Assembly: GCA_002402465.1 (NCBI GenBank)
Contig: DHFW01000045.1
Location: forward strand, 1-12,781
Direction of reading: 5' to 3'
From: Bacteroidales bacterium UBA4814
GTDB lineage: Bacteria; Bacteroidota; Bacteroidia; Bacteroidales; UBA7960
Length of the DNA: 12,781 bases
The notes under the pieces were generated by a model. The model ran no database searches. It worked only from the letters and a program-made list of their open reading frames with translations, and was not told the DNA's origin. Made by a program: the position numbers and the translations under genes. The first letter of the stretch is position 1. Every line of letters starts with the position of its first letter. Positions 1 to 8,400 of this stretch are shown piece after piece.

Positions 1-391
1 GTATCTGGCGGCAGCTTAAAAAAGAAACTAACAATGCTGAAAGTTATGAGTCTCCCCCAGACCCCCTCATTTAACAAAACAATTAACTTTGAAGAAAAAA
101 CTGTCCGAAGACATTAGACCACTTCCAACCTTATTATAAATTGCTCCACTTTGTTCCGTGCACTGAACAAAGCTTTTCCGAAAAAGCTGCTGACAAGGCC
201 TCTTCTTTCATCAGATCAAGGGGCAGCAGGCCGGTGACAAGGCCATTATTGTTAAAAACCAAAAACCAGGGATTGCATTGTGTGGTTAGTTGTAGATAAA
301 GTGGGTTGTTAATCAAGGACCTCCCCGTCGCTGGTGAGCGGCCACAGCCTAAAACCTGGAACTTTGAACCTCGAACTCCAAACTTTGAATC
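1..391. other. Intergenic region without a supported gene
   Basis: No convincing gene is visible. A 60-codon minus-strand frame (134-316) exists, but it has no signal peptide or family resemblance and includes repeated DNA. A 10-base direct repeat TGACAAGGCC occurs at 191-200 and 235-244. A 7-bp stem hairpin lies at 171-188, and a degenerate 7-bp tandem repeat closes the region at the TolC stop codon. This is the downstream flank of the efflux operon. It may contain remnants of a dispersed repeat, but I cannot show that from one copy. Confidence 0.6.
171..188 (-). terminator. Weak terminator-like hairpin downstream of the efflux operon
   Basis: AGCTTTT (171-177) pairs with AAAAGCT (182-188) around a 4-base loop, giving a 7-bp stem. 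On the minus strand the stem is followed only by the short T-containing stretch TTGTT, so it is a weak intrinsic terminator at best. It lies about 200 bases past the TolC stop codon. A second small hairpin (327-342, 6-bp stem, no T tract) lies nearer the stop codon and is less likely to terminate. Confidence 0.25.
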
Positions 392-395
392 TTAG
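354..395. repeat. Degenerate 7-bp tandem repeat
   Basis: Six consecutive heptamers in exact register: ACCTGGA, ACTTTGA, ACCTCGA, ACTCCAA, ACTTTGA, ATCTTAG (plus strand). ACTTTGA occurs twice and the others are variants. The array overlaps the stop codon of the TolC gene (392-394). Degenerate simple repeats of this kind occur between genes in Bacteroidota. No function can be assigned. Confidence 0.6.
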
Positions 396-1879
396 ATCTC
401 ATCATAATTCACCTCCAGTGGGCGGTCGTTGAGGAAGTCGTAGAGGGTGAGGCGGCGCATTTCGTAGAAGCCGCGCCAGTAGGTGCGCAGGGCGGCGAGG
501 TAGCGCTGCTTGGAGCGGTCTTTTTCTTCGAGAGCCAGGTTTAGTTCGATGATGTCGATGCGGCCAATGAGGAATCTTTCGCGGGTAACCTCGTAGCGTT
601 TCTGGGCAATGATATCGGCCTTTTCGGCAATTTGGAGCTGGCTTTTGAGCATGTTGAACTCCATGACGCGCAGCATTACCTCCTGTTCAAAATCGACCAG
701 GGCCTGGTTAACGGTGGTACTGACCAACTCGCGGTTCGACTCGGCCATACGCACCCTCCCCTTCGACACGCCCCAGTCTAATATGGGTATGGAAACGCCA
801 ATGGTAAGCTGCTGCTGGTCGAGGGGGTTCTTATATACGCTTCCGAAATCGTCGGATGTCTGGGTAAGGCCATACACGGCAAAAAGATTGGCATTGAAAC
901 GGTTGTCAGCCCGGGCCTGCGCTACCTGGCTTTCGGCTTCGAGCAATTGACGCTGTCGGGCAATGATGTCGGCCCGGTTCTTTCGGGCTTCGGCCAGGGC
1001 GGCATATACATCTATCTGCAAGTCAGGAATGTTTTCGGGCGGTATCAGTTCGGGCGTCTCGCTGCTATCGAGCCCCAGGTATGAACGGAAACGGAACAAA
1101 GCCCCTTCATAGTCGATGCGCGACTGCTCCAGGGTAGCCTCGGAGTTGAGCACATTCAGTTCCATTTGCAGCAGTTCGTTTTCGGCAATGCGCCCCAATG
1201 AAAAGCGGCCCTGGGCAATGCGGTAAAGGGTATCGTTGCTGGCCAGGTTCAGCTCATTAATTTCCATGTTAATTTGGGCCAACAGCAGATCGAAGAAAAA
1301 GTTGGTGGCCCTGAGCGAAATATTTTCGAGGCTCTCCACATATTGCTTGCGGGCTTCCTGAAAACGCAGCGGCTCTATCTTCCTCTCCCATTTAAAGGGG
1401 TTGTAAGAAAATATGGGCTGCCGGAAACCAATGTTAACCGGCGTTGAAAGATAGGAGACTTCTGTTCCATCATCTCTGATCAGGTCGATACGCTGCAAGC
1501 CAGAGCTGACAAAAAGCTGTCCGCCTGTTGGCCCGATGGTCTGGCTCAGCGACAGGTTGCCCGAGGATGTGGCCAGGCTGCGTCTGATAAACACATCGCT
1601 GCCGTCGGGCAGGGTGATGGGCGAAATGGTGCGGTTGAGGTTGGGAATGGTGGCATCAAAACGCAGGTGGGGCAAATAGCCCGCCTGGTAGCTGCGATAT
1701 TGCCAGTAACTGCCGCGATAGCGGTGGCGTGCCGCAAAGCCGTCGGGCGACTGCTCGCGGGCCAGTGAAATCACCTCATCGAGCGTGAGAAGGCGACGGT
1801 CAGTGGCAAAGCCCGTGTCAGCAAATACAAGAAACAGCCCGGGAAAGAGTACAAGGGTGAACAAGAACCTTTTAATCAT
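392..1879 (-). CDS. TolC-family outer-membrane efflux channel
   Basis: 495-residue protein, the usual length for TolC/OprM-like channels, which trimerise in the outer membrane and form the exit duct of tripartite pumps. Residues 1-25 form a signal peptide with likely cleavage after DTGFA. There is no lipobox cysteine, so it is not an OprM-type lipoprotein. The body shows the two internal halves of the family: the first helical pair contains FSLGRIAENELLQMELN, and the second contains FLIGRIDIIELNLALEEKD near residues 430-450. Each follows long amphipathic helices and beta-strand segments such as QQLTIGVSIPILDWG. The gene is last in the efflux cluster, 97 bases after permease 2, a wider gap than the others, with a possible promoter of its own. 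The family call is firm. The exported substrate is unknown. Confidence 0.93.
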   Translation of the reverse strand: MIKRFLFTLVLFPGLFLVFADTGFATDRRLLTLDEVISLAREQSPDGFAARHRYRGSYWQYRSYQAGYLPHLRFDATIPNLNRTISPITLPDGSDVFIRRSLATSSGNLSLSQTIGPTGGQLFVSSGLQRIDLIRDDGTEVSYLSTPVNIGFRQPIFSYNPFKWERKIEPLRFQEARKQYVESLENISLRATNFFFDLLLAQINMEINELNLASNDTLYRIAQGRFSLGRIAENELLQMELNVLNSEATLEQSRIDYEGALFRFRSYLGLDSSETPELIPPENIPDLQIDVYAALAEARKNRADIIARQRQLLEAESQVAQARADNRFNANLFAVYGLTQTSDDFGSVYKNPLDQQQLTIGVSIPILDWGVSKGRVRMAESNRELVSTTVNQALVDFEQEVMLRVMEFNMLKSQLQIAEKADIIAQKRYEVTRERFLIGRIDIIELNLALEEKDRSKQRYLAALRTYWRGFYEMRRLTLYDFLNDRPLEVNYDEI

Positions 1880-1973
1880 TTTTGCAACAGTATTTTAGAG
1901 ACAAATTCTATTTTAATTAACACCCAAACAAGCATTCATATTTTTCGCATTCAAAGATAGCATATAAAAGCAA
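1880..1973 (-). promoter_or_regulatory. TolC leader with candidate internal -7 box
   Basis: The gap between permease 2 and TolC is AT-rich, unlike the genes on both sides. On the minus strand it carries TATCTTTG (plus positions 1952-1959), a perfect match to the Bacteroidota -7 consensus TAnnTTTG, about 75 bases before the TolC start. No good TTTG -33 element is visible 19-20 bases further upstream, so this is only a candidate. If real, the channel gene could be transcribed apart from the pump. Confidence 0.35.
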
Positions 1974-4900
1974 CTAGGCCTTAAACTTTAAAAACACCGG
2001 GAAAAACAGCAAAATGGCCATCAGGCTGAAAACAAGGCCACCGATGGTTCCGGCAGCAAAGGCAAACCAGAACGCCTCCTTTTTCCCGATAAGGAAAGGG
2101 ATAAGCCCGATAATGGTCGAAAATACCGTAAGCAAAACCGGAAATATCTTGTATTGAAAGGCCTTGAGGTATAATGCCGGCAGGTTTCTTCCCTGGTGAG
2201 ATTTGCGGTAGTTGTTAAAATCGTTGAGAATGTACAAACCGGCATTTACAGCCAAGCCACTGAGTAAAATGAAGGCGGCCCAGCCACCTTGGTCGAAATT
2301 AAGATTAAAAAGGTAAAACGTAAGAAACAAGCCCGAAAAGGAAATGGGAATAAGCCCGATGATTGCCAGGGGTTGCAGCAGCGATTCCAGCAGTATGGCA
2401 CAAATAAAGAAAATGATCACAATTACGAGCAAAATGAGCAGGTACTGGCTTTTTTTCTCGGTTTGCCACGACCACTGCCTGGCGCTTGCCTGGTAACCCA
2501 GTGGCATGATCTGGTTTATTTCTTCCAAAAGTTGTTTGTTGAGCCTTTCCTGCAGGGTCGGAGGGCCAAGGAAGGTGAAGTCGAACATTAGCCGGTATTG
2601 CTGATTGTATTTGTATATATCGTTACCAATGGCTTTTTTCTCAAGCTGAACCAGGCTACCCGGTTTGAAGTAATTCCCATGAATATGCAGGGGTTTGTTT
2701 GCCAGGTCCCAAACCGAGTACTCAAGATATTCCTCGGGCACCAGGCTTATGGGCACGGGTTGGTCATCAACCAGTACATTCTGGGCGGGCCTTTTCATTA
2801 CCATTTGCTGCAGATTACTAAACACGGAATGGCGGTTCAGGCCATGCATTGCCAGGAGTTGTTCATCGAACTCCATGAAAAACTCCATGCGATTGGGGCT
2901 ACGCCAGGGTTCCGCGCCGTAAATGGCTGGTTTTGACACCCGGGGGTTTTGCCTGGCCTTTTCCATGAGTATTTCGGCATACCGGTACAATTGCTCGTAG
3001 TTGTAGCCTTCAAGCACAATATTGCCGCTCCCACCACCAGAGCCGAGCACATTGCTGAAGCCCTGGCCCACGCCCCACACCCTCCATTCGGCTCCGCCAA
3101 TGGAAAGGGCCTTTTGTATGACCCTGTTTTGAAGCACATGCGGGAAGGCGCCCCGATCGAATTCGGGCTTAAACTGCACAGAAATATAGGCATTGTCATG
3201 CGAAAATACGCGTGTTTGAAACTGTTCGATCTGTGGAAACCCAAGCAGGAAGTCTTCCATTTGCACCATGGCTTCGTTTATTTGCTGCAGGGTGGCCCCG
3301 TCGGGCATCTGCCCCCTGATAAAGATGGTGGTGCGCTCGGGGTCGGAAAAGAACGAACGTTCATACACAAACTGCGAGAACAGCCTGAATGATCCGCCCA
3401 GCACCTTTTCGGCCGTGCGCTTGATGCGCTGCTGGTAAAATGGGCTTCCAATGGTTTTGTTGTAAACAGCTGCACCCACACCTTCGCCATCAAGCCTTGA
3501 TGGCAGCATGTGCACTGGCAATCCAAAGCCCAGCACCAGCAATACGAAAACCAGCCAGCGGTACCTTCGCGCAAGCAGCATAAATTTGAGATAGGCCCTG
3601 CTGAGCCTTACTTTGCGACGAGTAGATGCCTTGAAAAAAGACTCTGCTTTGCGTGCCATTCCGCTTTTGGCAAAAAGGGCGGGAATGAAAAACCAGGCCA
3701 CCACCAGCGACAGAAACAGGTTGACCAGCACCACCCCTGCAAAATCTTTCAACTGCACCTGCTGCTGGGCTTCGAGCAGAAAAATAACCGACAGGCTTCC
3801 CATGGTGGTGAGCGTGGCAGCCAGTATGGCCAGAAATACCCGCTTGTTGCGGTGATTTCGCATGTGTTCGATCATCACAATGCTGTTGTCTATTATGATG
3901 CCAAACGACACGGTGATGCCTGCCAGGGAATACAGGTGTATTTCAATGCCCAGCAGGTAGTACCAGCTTACGGCCAGCAGCAAGTTGGCCACCACGGTGG
4001 CAAGTATTATAAAGAGGTACTTAAAGTTTCGTGCAACCAGCAGCACAAACAGCATGAGCACCGAAAACGAAAAGAGCATGCGAAAGCCCACGCGCCTGAG
4101 GTCTTTGCGGATAAACTCCGTATCGTCGTAGGTGAGGATCATTTGCCAGCCGGCGGGCAACTGCTCCTGCAACTGATCAATGGTTTGGCGGACCATGTTC
4201 GAAAGCCTGATCTGGTTTTGCCCGCGGGCGGCGGTAATGGCCATCAGCAGGGTGGTTTGCCCGTTGATGCGGTAATAATTGAGCGGGGGCTCTTCCACCA
4301 GCCTTACCGAGGCCAGCTCGGTAAGAAAAATGACCCGGCCATTATGGTTGCCCACAGGTATGCTTTCCCATTGAGGAGGGTCGTGCCTGTTGGCCCTGAG
4401 CATAGCGGGCATGCTGATCCGGAAAGCAGTTGTTTCGTTTTCAATGGGGGCCATACCCATGAAGCTTTCGCCGAAATATTGCTGCAAGGCCAGCGAAAGA
4501 GCCTCAGGGGCGATGCCCCACAGCCGCATCTTCTCTGGCTGGTAAACCACCTGGTATTCGAAGGGCCGGGCGCCGAAAAGATTTACATTGTCGATGCCGG
4601 GTATTTGCGCCAGTATGGGCAGCACCTGCCGCTCAATGTGTCGGGCAATGTCATGCGTGGCAGCCGGTGCAACTATGGTGTAAGTAAGCAGTGGATTATT
4701 GCGGCCCGAGGCGCGGCTGGCCGAGATGGATGGATAACTCACCCCCTCGGGGAAGCCAGGATACAACCTCCTGATATGTGCCGACACCTCAAAACGGGCC
4801 AGGTCGGTATTGCTCCCTTTCTTAAGGCTAATATCAACATACCCTCTGCCAAACTGCGACACCGAACTGATCTCCTTGAGCCCACGCATGGTACTCAGCG

Positions 4901-5090
4901 ATGATTCGATCTTTGAGGTAACCTCACGCTCCACATGTATGGCTGGGGCACCCGTCCACGAGAAGCTGATGCGCATGGCAGGCAGCTCGTCTGATGGATG
5001 CAGCTGTATGCCCAACCGTGGTACAAACGCCAGCCCTATCAGCATTAACGCCGCAAATACTATGATTATGGAGAAAGGGGAAGGGCGCAT
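1974..5090 (-). CDS. RND efflux permease, second of the pair
   Basis: 1038-residue inner-membrane RND transporter, full length for the family (about 1000-1050). Visible landmarks: the first membrane helix at residues 5-25; a porter domain beginning LPAMRISFSWTGAPA, with the family-typical EVTSKIE at 56-62; membrane helices from about 335; the TM4 proton-relay motif GIIIDNSIVMIEH with Asp401; a second large periplasmic domain at about 540-870; and a final helical block with GLAVNAGLYILND, where Asn949 aligns with the AcrB TM10 lysine. It is clearly divergent from permease 1 and has a glycine-rich stretch, GSGGGSG, near 683-689. The chosen ATG is the first in an open stretch bounded upstream by a TAA in the tandem repeat. 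No Shine-Dalgarno is present; ten C residues end four bases before the ATG. Likely works with the neighbouring adaptor and channel. Confidence 0.92.
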   Translation of the reverse strand: MRPSPFSIIIVFAALMLIGLAFVPRLGIQLHPSDELPAMRISFSWTGAPAIHVEREVTSKIESSLSTMRGLKEISSVSQFGRGYVDISLKKGSNTDLARFEVSAHIRRLYPGFPEGVSYPSISASRASGRNNPLLTYTIVAPAATHDIARHIERQVLPILAQIPGIDNVNLFGARPFEYQVVYQPEKMRLWGIAPEALSLALQQYFGESFMGMAPIENETTAFRISMPAMLRANRHDPPQWESIPVGNHNGRVIFLTELASVRLVEEPPLNYYRINGQTTLLMAITAARGQNQIRLSNMVRQTIDQLQEQLPAGWQMILTYDDTEFIRKDLRRVGFRMLFSFSVLMLFVLLVARNFKYLFIILATVVANLLLAVSWYYLLGIEIHLYSLAGITVSFGIIIDNSIVMIEHMRNHRNKRVFLAILAATLTTMGSLSVIFLLEAQQQVQLKDFAGVVLVNLFLSLVVAWFFIPALFAKSGMARKAESFFKASTRRKVRLSRAYLKFMLLARRYRWLVFVLLVLGFGLPVHMLPSRLDGEGVGAAVYNKTIGSPFYQQRIKRTAEKVLGGSFRLFSQFVYERSFFSDPERTTIFIRGQMPDGATLQQINEAMVQMEDFLLGFPQIEQFQTRVFSHDNAYISVQFKPEFDRGAFPHVLQNRVIQKALSIGGAEWRVWGVGQGFSNVLGSGGGSGNIVLEGYNYEQLYRYAEILMEKARQNPRVSKPAIYGAEPWRSPNRMEFFMEFDEQLLAMHGLNRHSVFSNLQQMVMKRPAQNVLVDDQPVPISLVPEEYLEYSVWDLANKPLHIHGNYFKPGSLVQLEKKAIGNDIYKYNQQYRLMFDFTFLGPPTLQERLNKQLLEEINQIMPLGYQASARQWSWQTEKKSQYLLILLVIVIIFFICAILLESLLQPLAIIGLIPISFSGLFLTFYLFNLNFDQGGWAAFILLSGLAVNAGLYILNDFNNYRKSHQGRNLPALYLKAFQYKIFPVLLTVFSTIIGLIPFLIGKKEAFWFAFAAGTIGGLVFSLMAILLFFPVFLKFKA

Positions 5091-5094
5091 GGAA

Positions 5095-5104
5095 GGGGGG
5101 GGGG
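5095..5104 (-). repeat. Run of ten C immediately before the permease 2 start codon
   Basis: Ten G on the plus strand, read as C10 on the coding strand, followed by TTCC and the ATG at 5090. Long G/C runs are prone to slipped-strand length change. Here a change would alter the spacing between the 9-bp repeats and the start codon without shifting the reading frame of the permease. Whether length varies in this organism cannot be seen from one sequence. Confidence 0.85.
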
Positions 5105-5140
5105 AGGGTTTTAAGGGTTTTAAGGGTTTTAAGGGTTATA
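5105..5140. repeat. 9-bp tandem repeat, four units
   Basis: Three perfect copies of AGGGTTTTA (5105-5113, 5114-5122, 5123-5131) and one variant, AGGGTTATA (5132-5140), on the plus strand. The stop codon of the four-helix-bundle gene (5129-5131) falls inside the array. On the coding strand the unit is TAAAACCCT, and one frame through it meets a stop every 9 bases. The array joins directly to the C10 run. Confidence 0.9.
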
Positions 5141-5443
5141 GGGGTTGTCGTCCCAGCCATTGCCAGGCAGGGCTGCATCGATAAACTCAGCCTGGGAGGT
5201 AGCCTCAAGGTTGGAGGCCTGCGAATAAACCAGGAATTTTAGGAAATCGGCCTTGTACCGCCTTCTTCCGTAACTTTCAACAATAGCATCTTTAATCCCT
5301 TGCGATGAACGCCTGATTTGCCCACCTACCTCAAATTTGTCAGGATTGGGTAACTCAAGGGTCTTCTTCCGGATCTTAAGGGCCAACGCAAATGCCAGTT
5401 GGTAAATCTCCAAATCACGATATGACTTCAATTTCTCTTCCAT
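5129..5443 (-). CDS. Four-helix-bundle (S23/IVP-type) protein, C-terminally shortened
   Basis: 104-residue protein whose first 85 or so residues match the pattern of the four-helix-bundle family first described from 23S rRNA intervening sequences (Pfam PF05635): KSYRDLEIYQLAFALALKIRK, then GQIRRSSQGIKDAIVESYGRR and FLKFLVYSQASNLEA. Members usually run to about 115-125 residues, with a further helix after the 'SNLEAT' region. Here the protein instead ends in a glycine/asparagine/proline tail (PGNGWDDNPYNP) encoded at the edge of the 9-bp tandem repeat. The last helix is therefore probably missing. The cellular role of free-standing members is not established; RNA binding is often supposed. It sits between two RND permease genes, in the same frame as permease 1 and separated from it by one TAA and 15 sense codons. 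No functional link to efflux is evident. Confidence 0.8.
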   Translation of the reverse strand: MEEKLKSYRDLEIYQLAFALALKIRKKTLELPNPDKFEVGGQIRRSSQGIKDAIVESYGRRRYKADFLKFLVYSQASNLEATSQAEFIDAALPGNGWDDNPYNP

Positions 5444-5488
5444 AAATACTACAACAATTACAACAACTACAACAACAGCAACAACCCC
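5444..5488. repeat. TTG-rich spacer with 9-bp periodicity
   Basis: Spacer between permease 1 and the four-helix-bundle gene. On the plus strand it reads as ACAACAATT, ACAACAACT, ACAACAACA, GCAACAACC from 5451 to 5486, that is, 9-bp units built on the triplet CAA. In the coding direction it is 45 bases long with no stop codon in the shared frame and would encode an almost pure valine stretch. No ribosome binding site is recognisable. Confidence 0.75.
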
Positions 5489-8400
5489 TTACCTCCCCTT
5501 TTTCCGAAACAAATAATAATAAAACACCGGTATAAAATACAGGCTCACGAATGTGCCCAGGCCGAGGCCGCCGATGACCACCAGTGCCAGTGGTTTTTGC
5601 AGGTCGCCGCCCAGGCCGCTGATAAAGAGTATGGGCAGCAGCGCAAAAATGGTGGTGATGCTGGTCATGAGTATGGGTTTGAGCCGGTAATGGCCTGCGG
5701 TGTAAAGGGCTCTAAGCAGCGACATGCCGCCGGCCCTGAGCCGGTTAATGGTATCGATCTTCAGGATACTGTCGTTAATGATGATACCGGCCATAACCAC
5801 CAGTCCTATCATCGACATGATGTTAAGTGAAGCCCCGAAGAGCATCAGCATGGCCAGGGCGCCGGCCATAGCCAGGGGCACCTCGAGCAACACTATGAAT
5901 GGCAGGGTGAGCGACTCGAACTGCGCTGCCAGGATAAAGAACAACAGCAGCAGGGCCACTAAGCCAATAACGAGCATTTCTTTTACCAGCACCTGGCGGG
6001 CAAACAGGCTTCCCGAAAAACCGGCCTCGAACCACCTTGACTGTTGCATTTGCTGTTGAATGGTTTGTGTGGTTTGGTTCAGTTGGCTTGCATGTATTTC
6101 AAGCGCCAGCGGAAAGTATTCGCCTTCGAGGCCGGCTGTTATCACGGGCAGGTCGGCGCCACGGCTGCGGCTTACCAGCAGTTGCAGGGGCACTTCAACG
6201 CCCTGGCGGTTGGTTACGGTGGTGGTTTGAAGCATTTGGTGCAGGTCGCCCTGGCGGCTGCCCACCTTAACCGGCACAAAGGCGCGGCTGTCCATTAGGG
6301 TAATCACCTGGTTCTCGTTAAAGATGCGCGAGAGGCTTCGCTGCAGGCTTCCCATATCCACATTGTGCAGTGCCATGAGTTGCAGGTCGGCTTCGAGCAG
6401 CAGGTTTTGCTGAAGGGGCACCGGGTCGAAATGCAGGTGCGGCAAGGCCTGTTGCAGGGTGTCAATGGTTTGCTGCAGGCGCAAAGCCAGCTGGCTTCCG
6501 AAGTTTTGCAGGGGCCTGAGGCGGATTTCAAGCGGGGCCTGGCGGTCGCCAAATACCTGGTCGAACAGGTTGCCCTCCTCACGAAACTGCAGAATAGCAT
6601 TGGGGTAGCGCCGGCCTATAAACGCCCTGGTCAAATCTTCTATGGCTGCCAGGTCTTTTTCTGAGGCTGCCAGCAGGTAAACCAGGCTCTGCTGCCGGGT
6701 ATTGTTGTGCAGGCTTTCGAGCAAAAACTGCTGGCGGCCCGCCTGCACGGCGCTTTGCTCAACCAAGTCGCCCAGCTGCTGCAGCAATTCATCGATGCGC
6801 TTAAGGTTCTCTTCCACGTGTATGTTTTCGTTCCAGTCGATCCACACCTGGGTTGCCTGCCGCTGCATTTGCGGCATGCGTTCCTTTTCCATAACCGCCA
6901 GCATAAGAGGCAGCAGGGCTGCCAGCAGCACAAAAACGCCCCATACCACCCACTGGCGGCGCATTACAAAGTGAAAGCCACGGGTGTAAAGACGCTCGTA
7001 ATCAATGGGGTTGAGGCGGGCAAGCAAGCCCCGGGCAGTGACGGTTTTTTTGCGGTAAATGGCATAATAGAGCACCGGAATCAGGGTAATGGCAATAGCC
7101 AGCGACACCAGAAGGCCAATGCTAACGGCCATGGCCTGATCGAAAAACAGGGCGCCCGCCAGCCCGCTGAGAAACACCAGCGGGATGAACACCGAACAGG
7201 TGGTGAGCACCGAACTGAGCAAAGGGGTAAACACCTCGTTGGTGCCGGTAACGCAGGCTTCGTAAAGAGGTTTTCCCTGCTTGCGGTAGCGGGTAATGTT
7301 GTCGATGACGATGATGGAGTTGTCTATCATCATGCCAATGCATAATATAAGGCCCGAGATTGAAATGATGTTAACCGACATGCCGGCCATGAAGAAGAAC
7401 AGCAGAGAAATGATAAGTGCAGCAGGCACGGCCACCATGATGATCCAGGGGGCGCGGGGGTCGCGCAAAAACAGGAACATGACCAGAAAGGCCAGCAAGG
7501 CCCCCACCAACAGGGTCTGACCCAGGTTGGCCAGGGTAAGGTCGAGAAGTTTGGTCTGGTCGCGGGTAATGGAAAATTGCAGGTGAGGGTAGTCATTTTC
7601 AAACAGGCTAACCATTTGGTGAAGCTCTGTCTTGAGGTCCTGCATGCGGGCGTCGCCCTGCTTTATGATAGCCAGGCTGATGGCGCGGCGGTTTTGCGAA
7701 AGCACCATGCCTTCGGCTTCGCGCACGCGGGTTTCGATGTGGCACAGCTCGCCAAGCTGCCATAACCTGCCCCGGTGGTTCAGGTAAAGCCCGGCAATGT
7801 CGCCGGCATTGACCAGCTGGCCACCTGCCCGCACATGATACTGAAACTGCTTGTCGCGCAGTATGATGTTTCCCAGGCTCAGGTTGGCCGCCCTGATGGT
7901 GTTTTCAATGGCTTCGGGAGGCAGGCCAATGGATTGCAGCAGCTCAGTGCGGGGCGTTACCACGATTTCTGCAAAGGAGCGTCCGCTCATATCGGCCATG
8001 GCCACCTGTGGTATCTGCTCCAGGCGCCGGCGAATGATCTCATCAACAAAGTTGCTCAGCTCAAGGAAGGCCTGTTCGCCTTGCCGTCCGGCGGCTTCGG
8101 GCTGCCCGCCGGGGCGCAGGCTCACATCGAGGTAAAATACCGGTATATCGGAGGCGCTGGCCTTTATTACGGCTGGGCGGCTCATGTCGCGGGGCAGCGA
8201 AGCCACGGCTTTGTCAACCTGCTCGTTCACTTCAATATAAGCCAGGTCAACGTTGGTGCCGTAATCGAATTCGAGGCTAATGAGGCCGCTGCCATCGCGG
8301 GCTTCCGATTTAAGTTCAACGAGTTTGTTTACCTGCATCAGATGCATGCGCAGGCGGTCCATCACAGCGCTTTCGAGCTCGCGGGCCGAGTAGGCCGGAG

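Noticed and set aside
134..316. 60-codon minus-strand frame downstream of TolC
   Set aside because: Short, with no signal peptide or recognisable motif. It runs through the direct repeat TGACAAGGCC and a hairpin, and looks like translated non-coding DNA.
327..342. Hairpin near the TolC stop as operon terminator
   Set aside because: A 6-bp stem including a G-T pair and no T-tract in the minus direction. Too weak to call.
3510..4904. 464-codon open frame on the plus strand
   Set aside because: It lies wholly opposite the permease 2 gene, is rich in His, Gln and Lys, has no family resemblance, and is explained by the codon bias of the real gene on the other strand.
5105..5140. CRISPR-like array
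   Set aside because: Units are 9 bp, directly adjacent and without spacers, so it is a simple tandem repeat.
4924..5208. 94-codon minus-strand frame across the 9-bp repeat
   Set aside because: It overlaps both the four-helix-bundle gene and the permease 2 start in another frame. Its repeated Leu-Lys-Thr stretch is only the translation of the tandem repeat.
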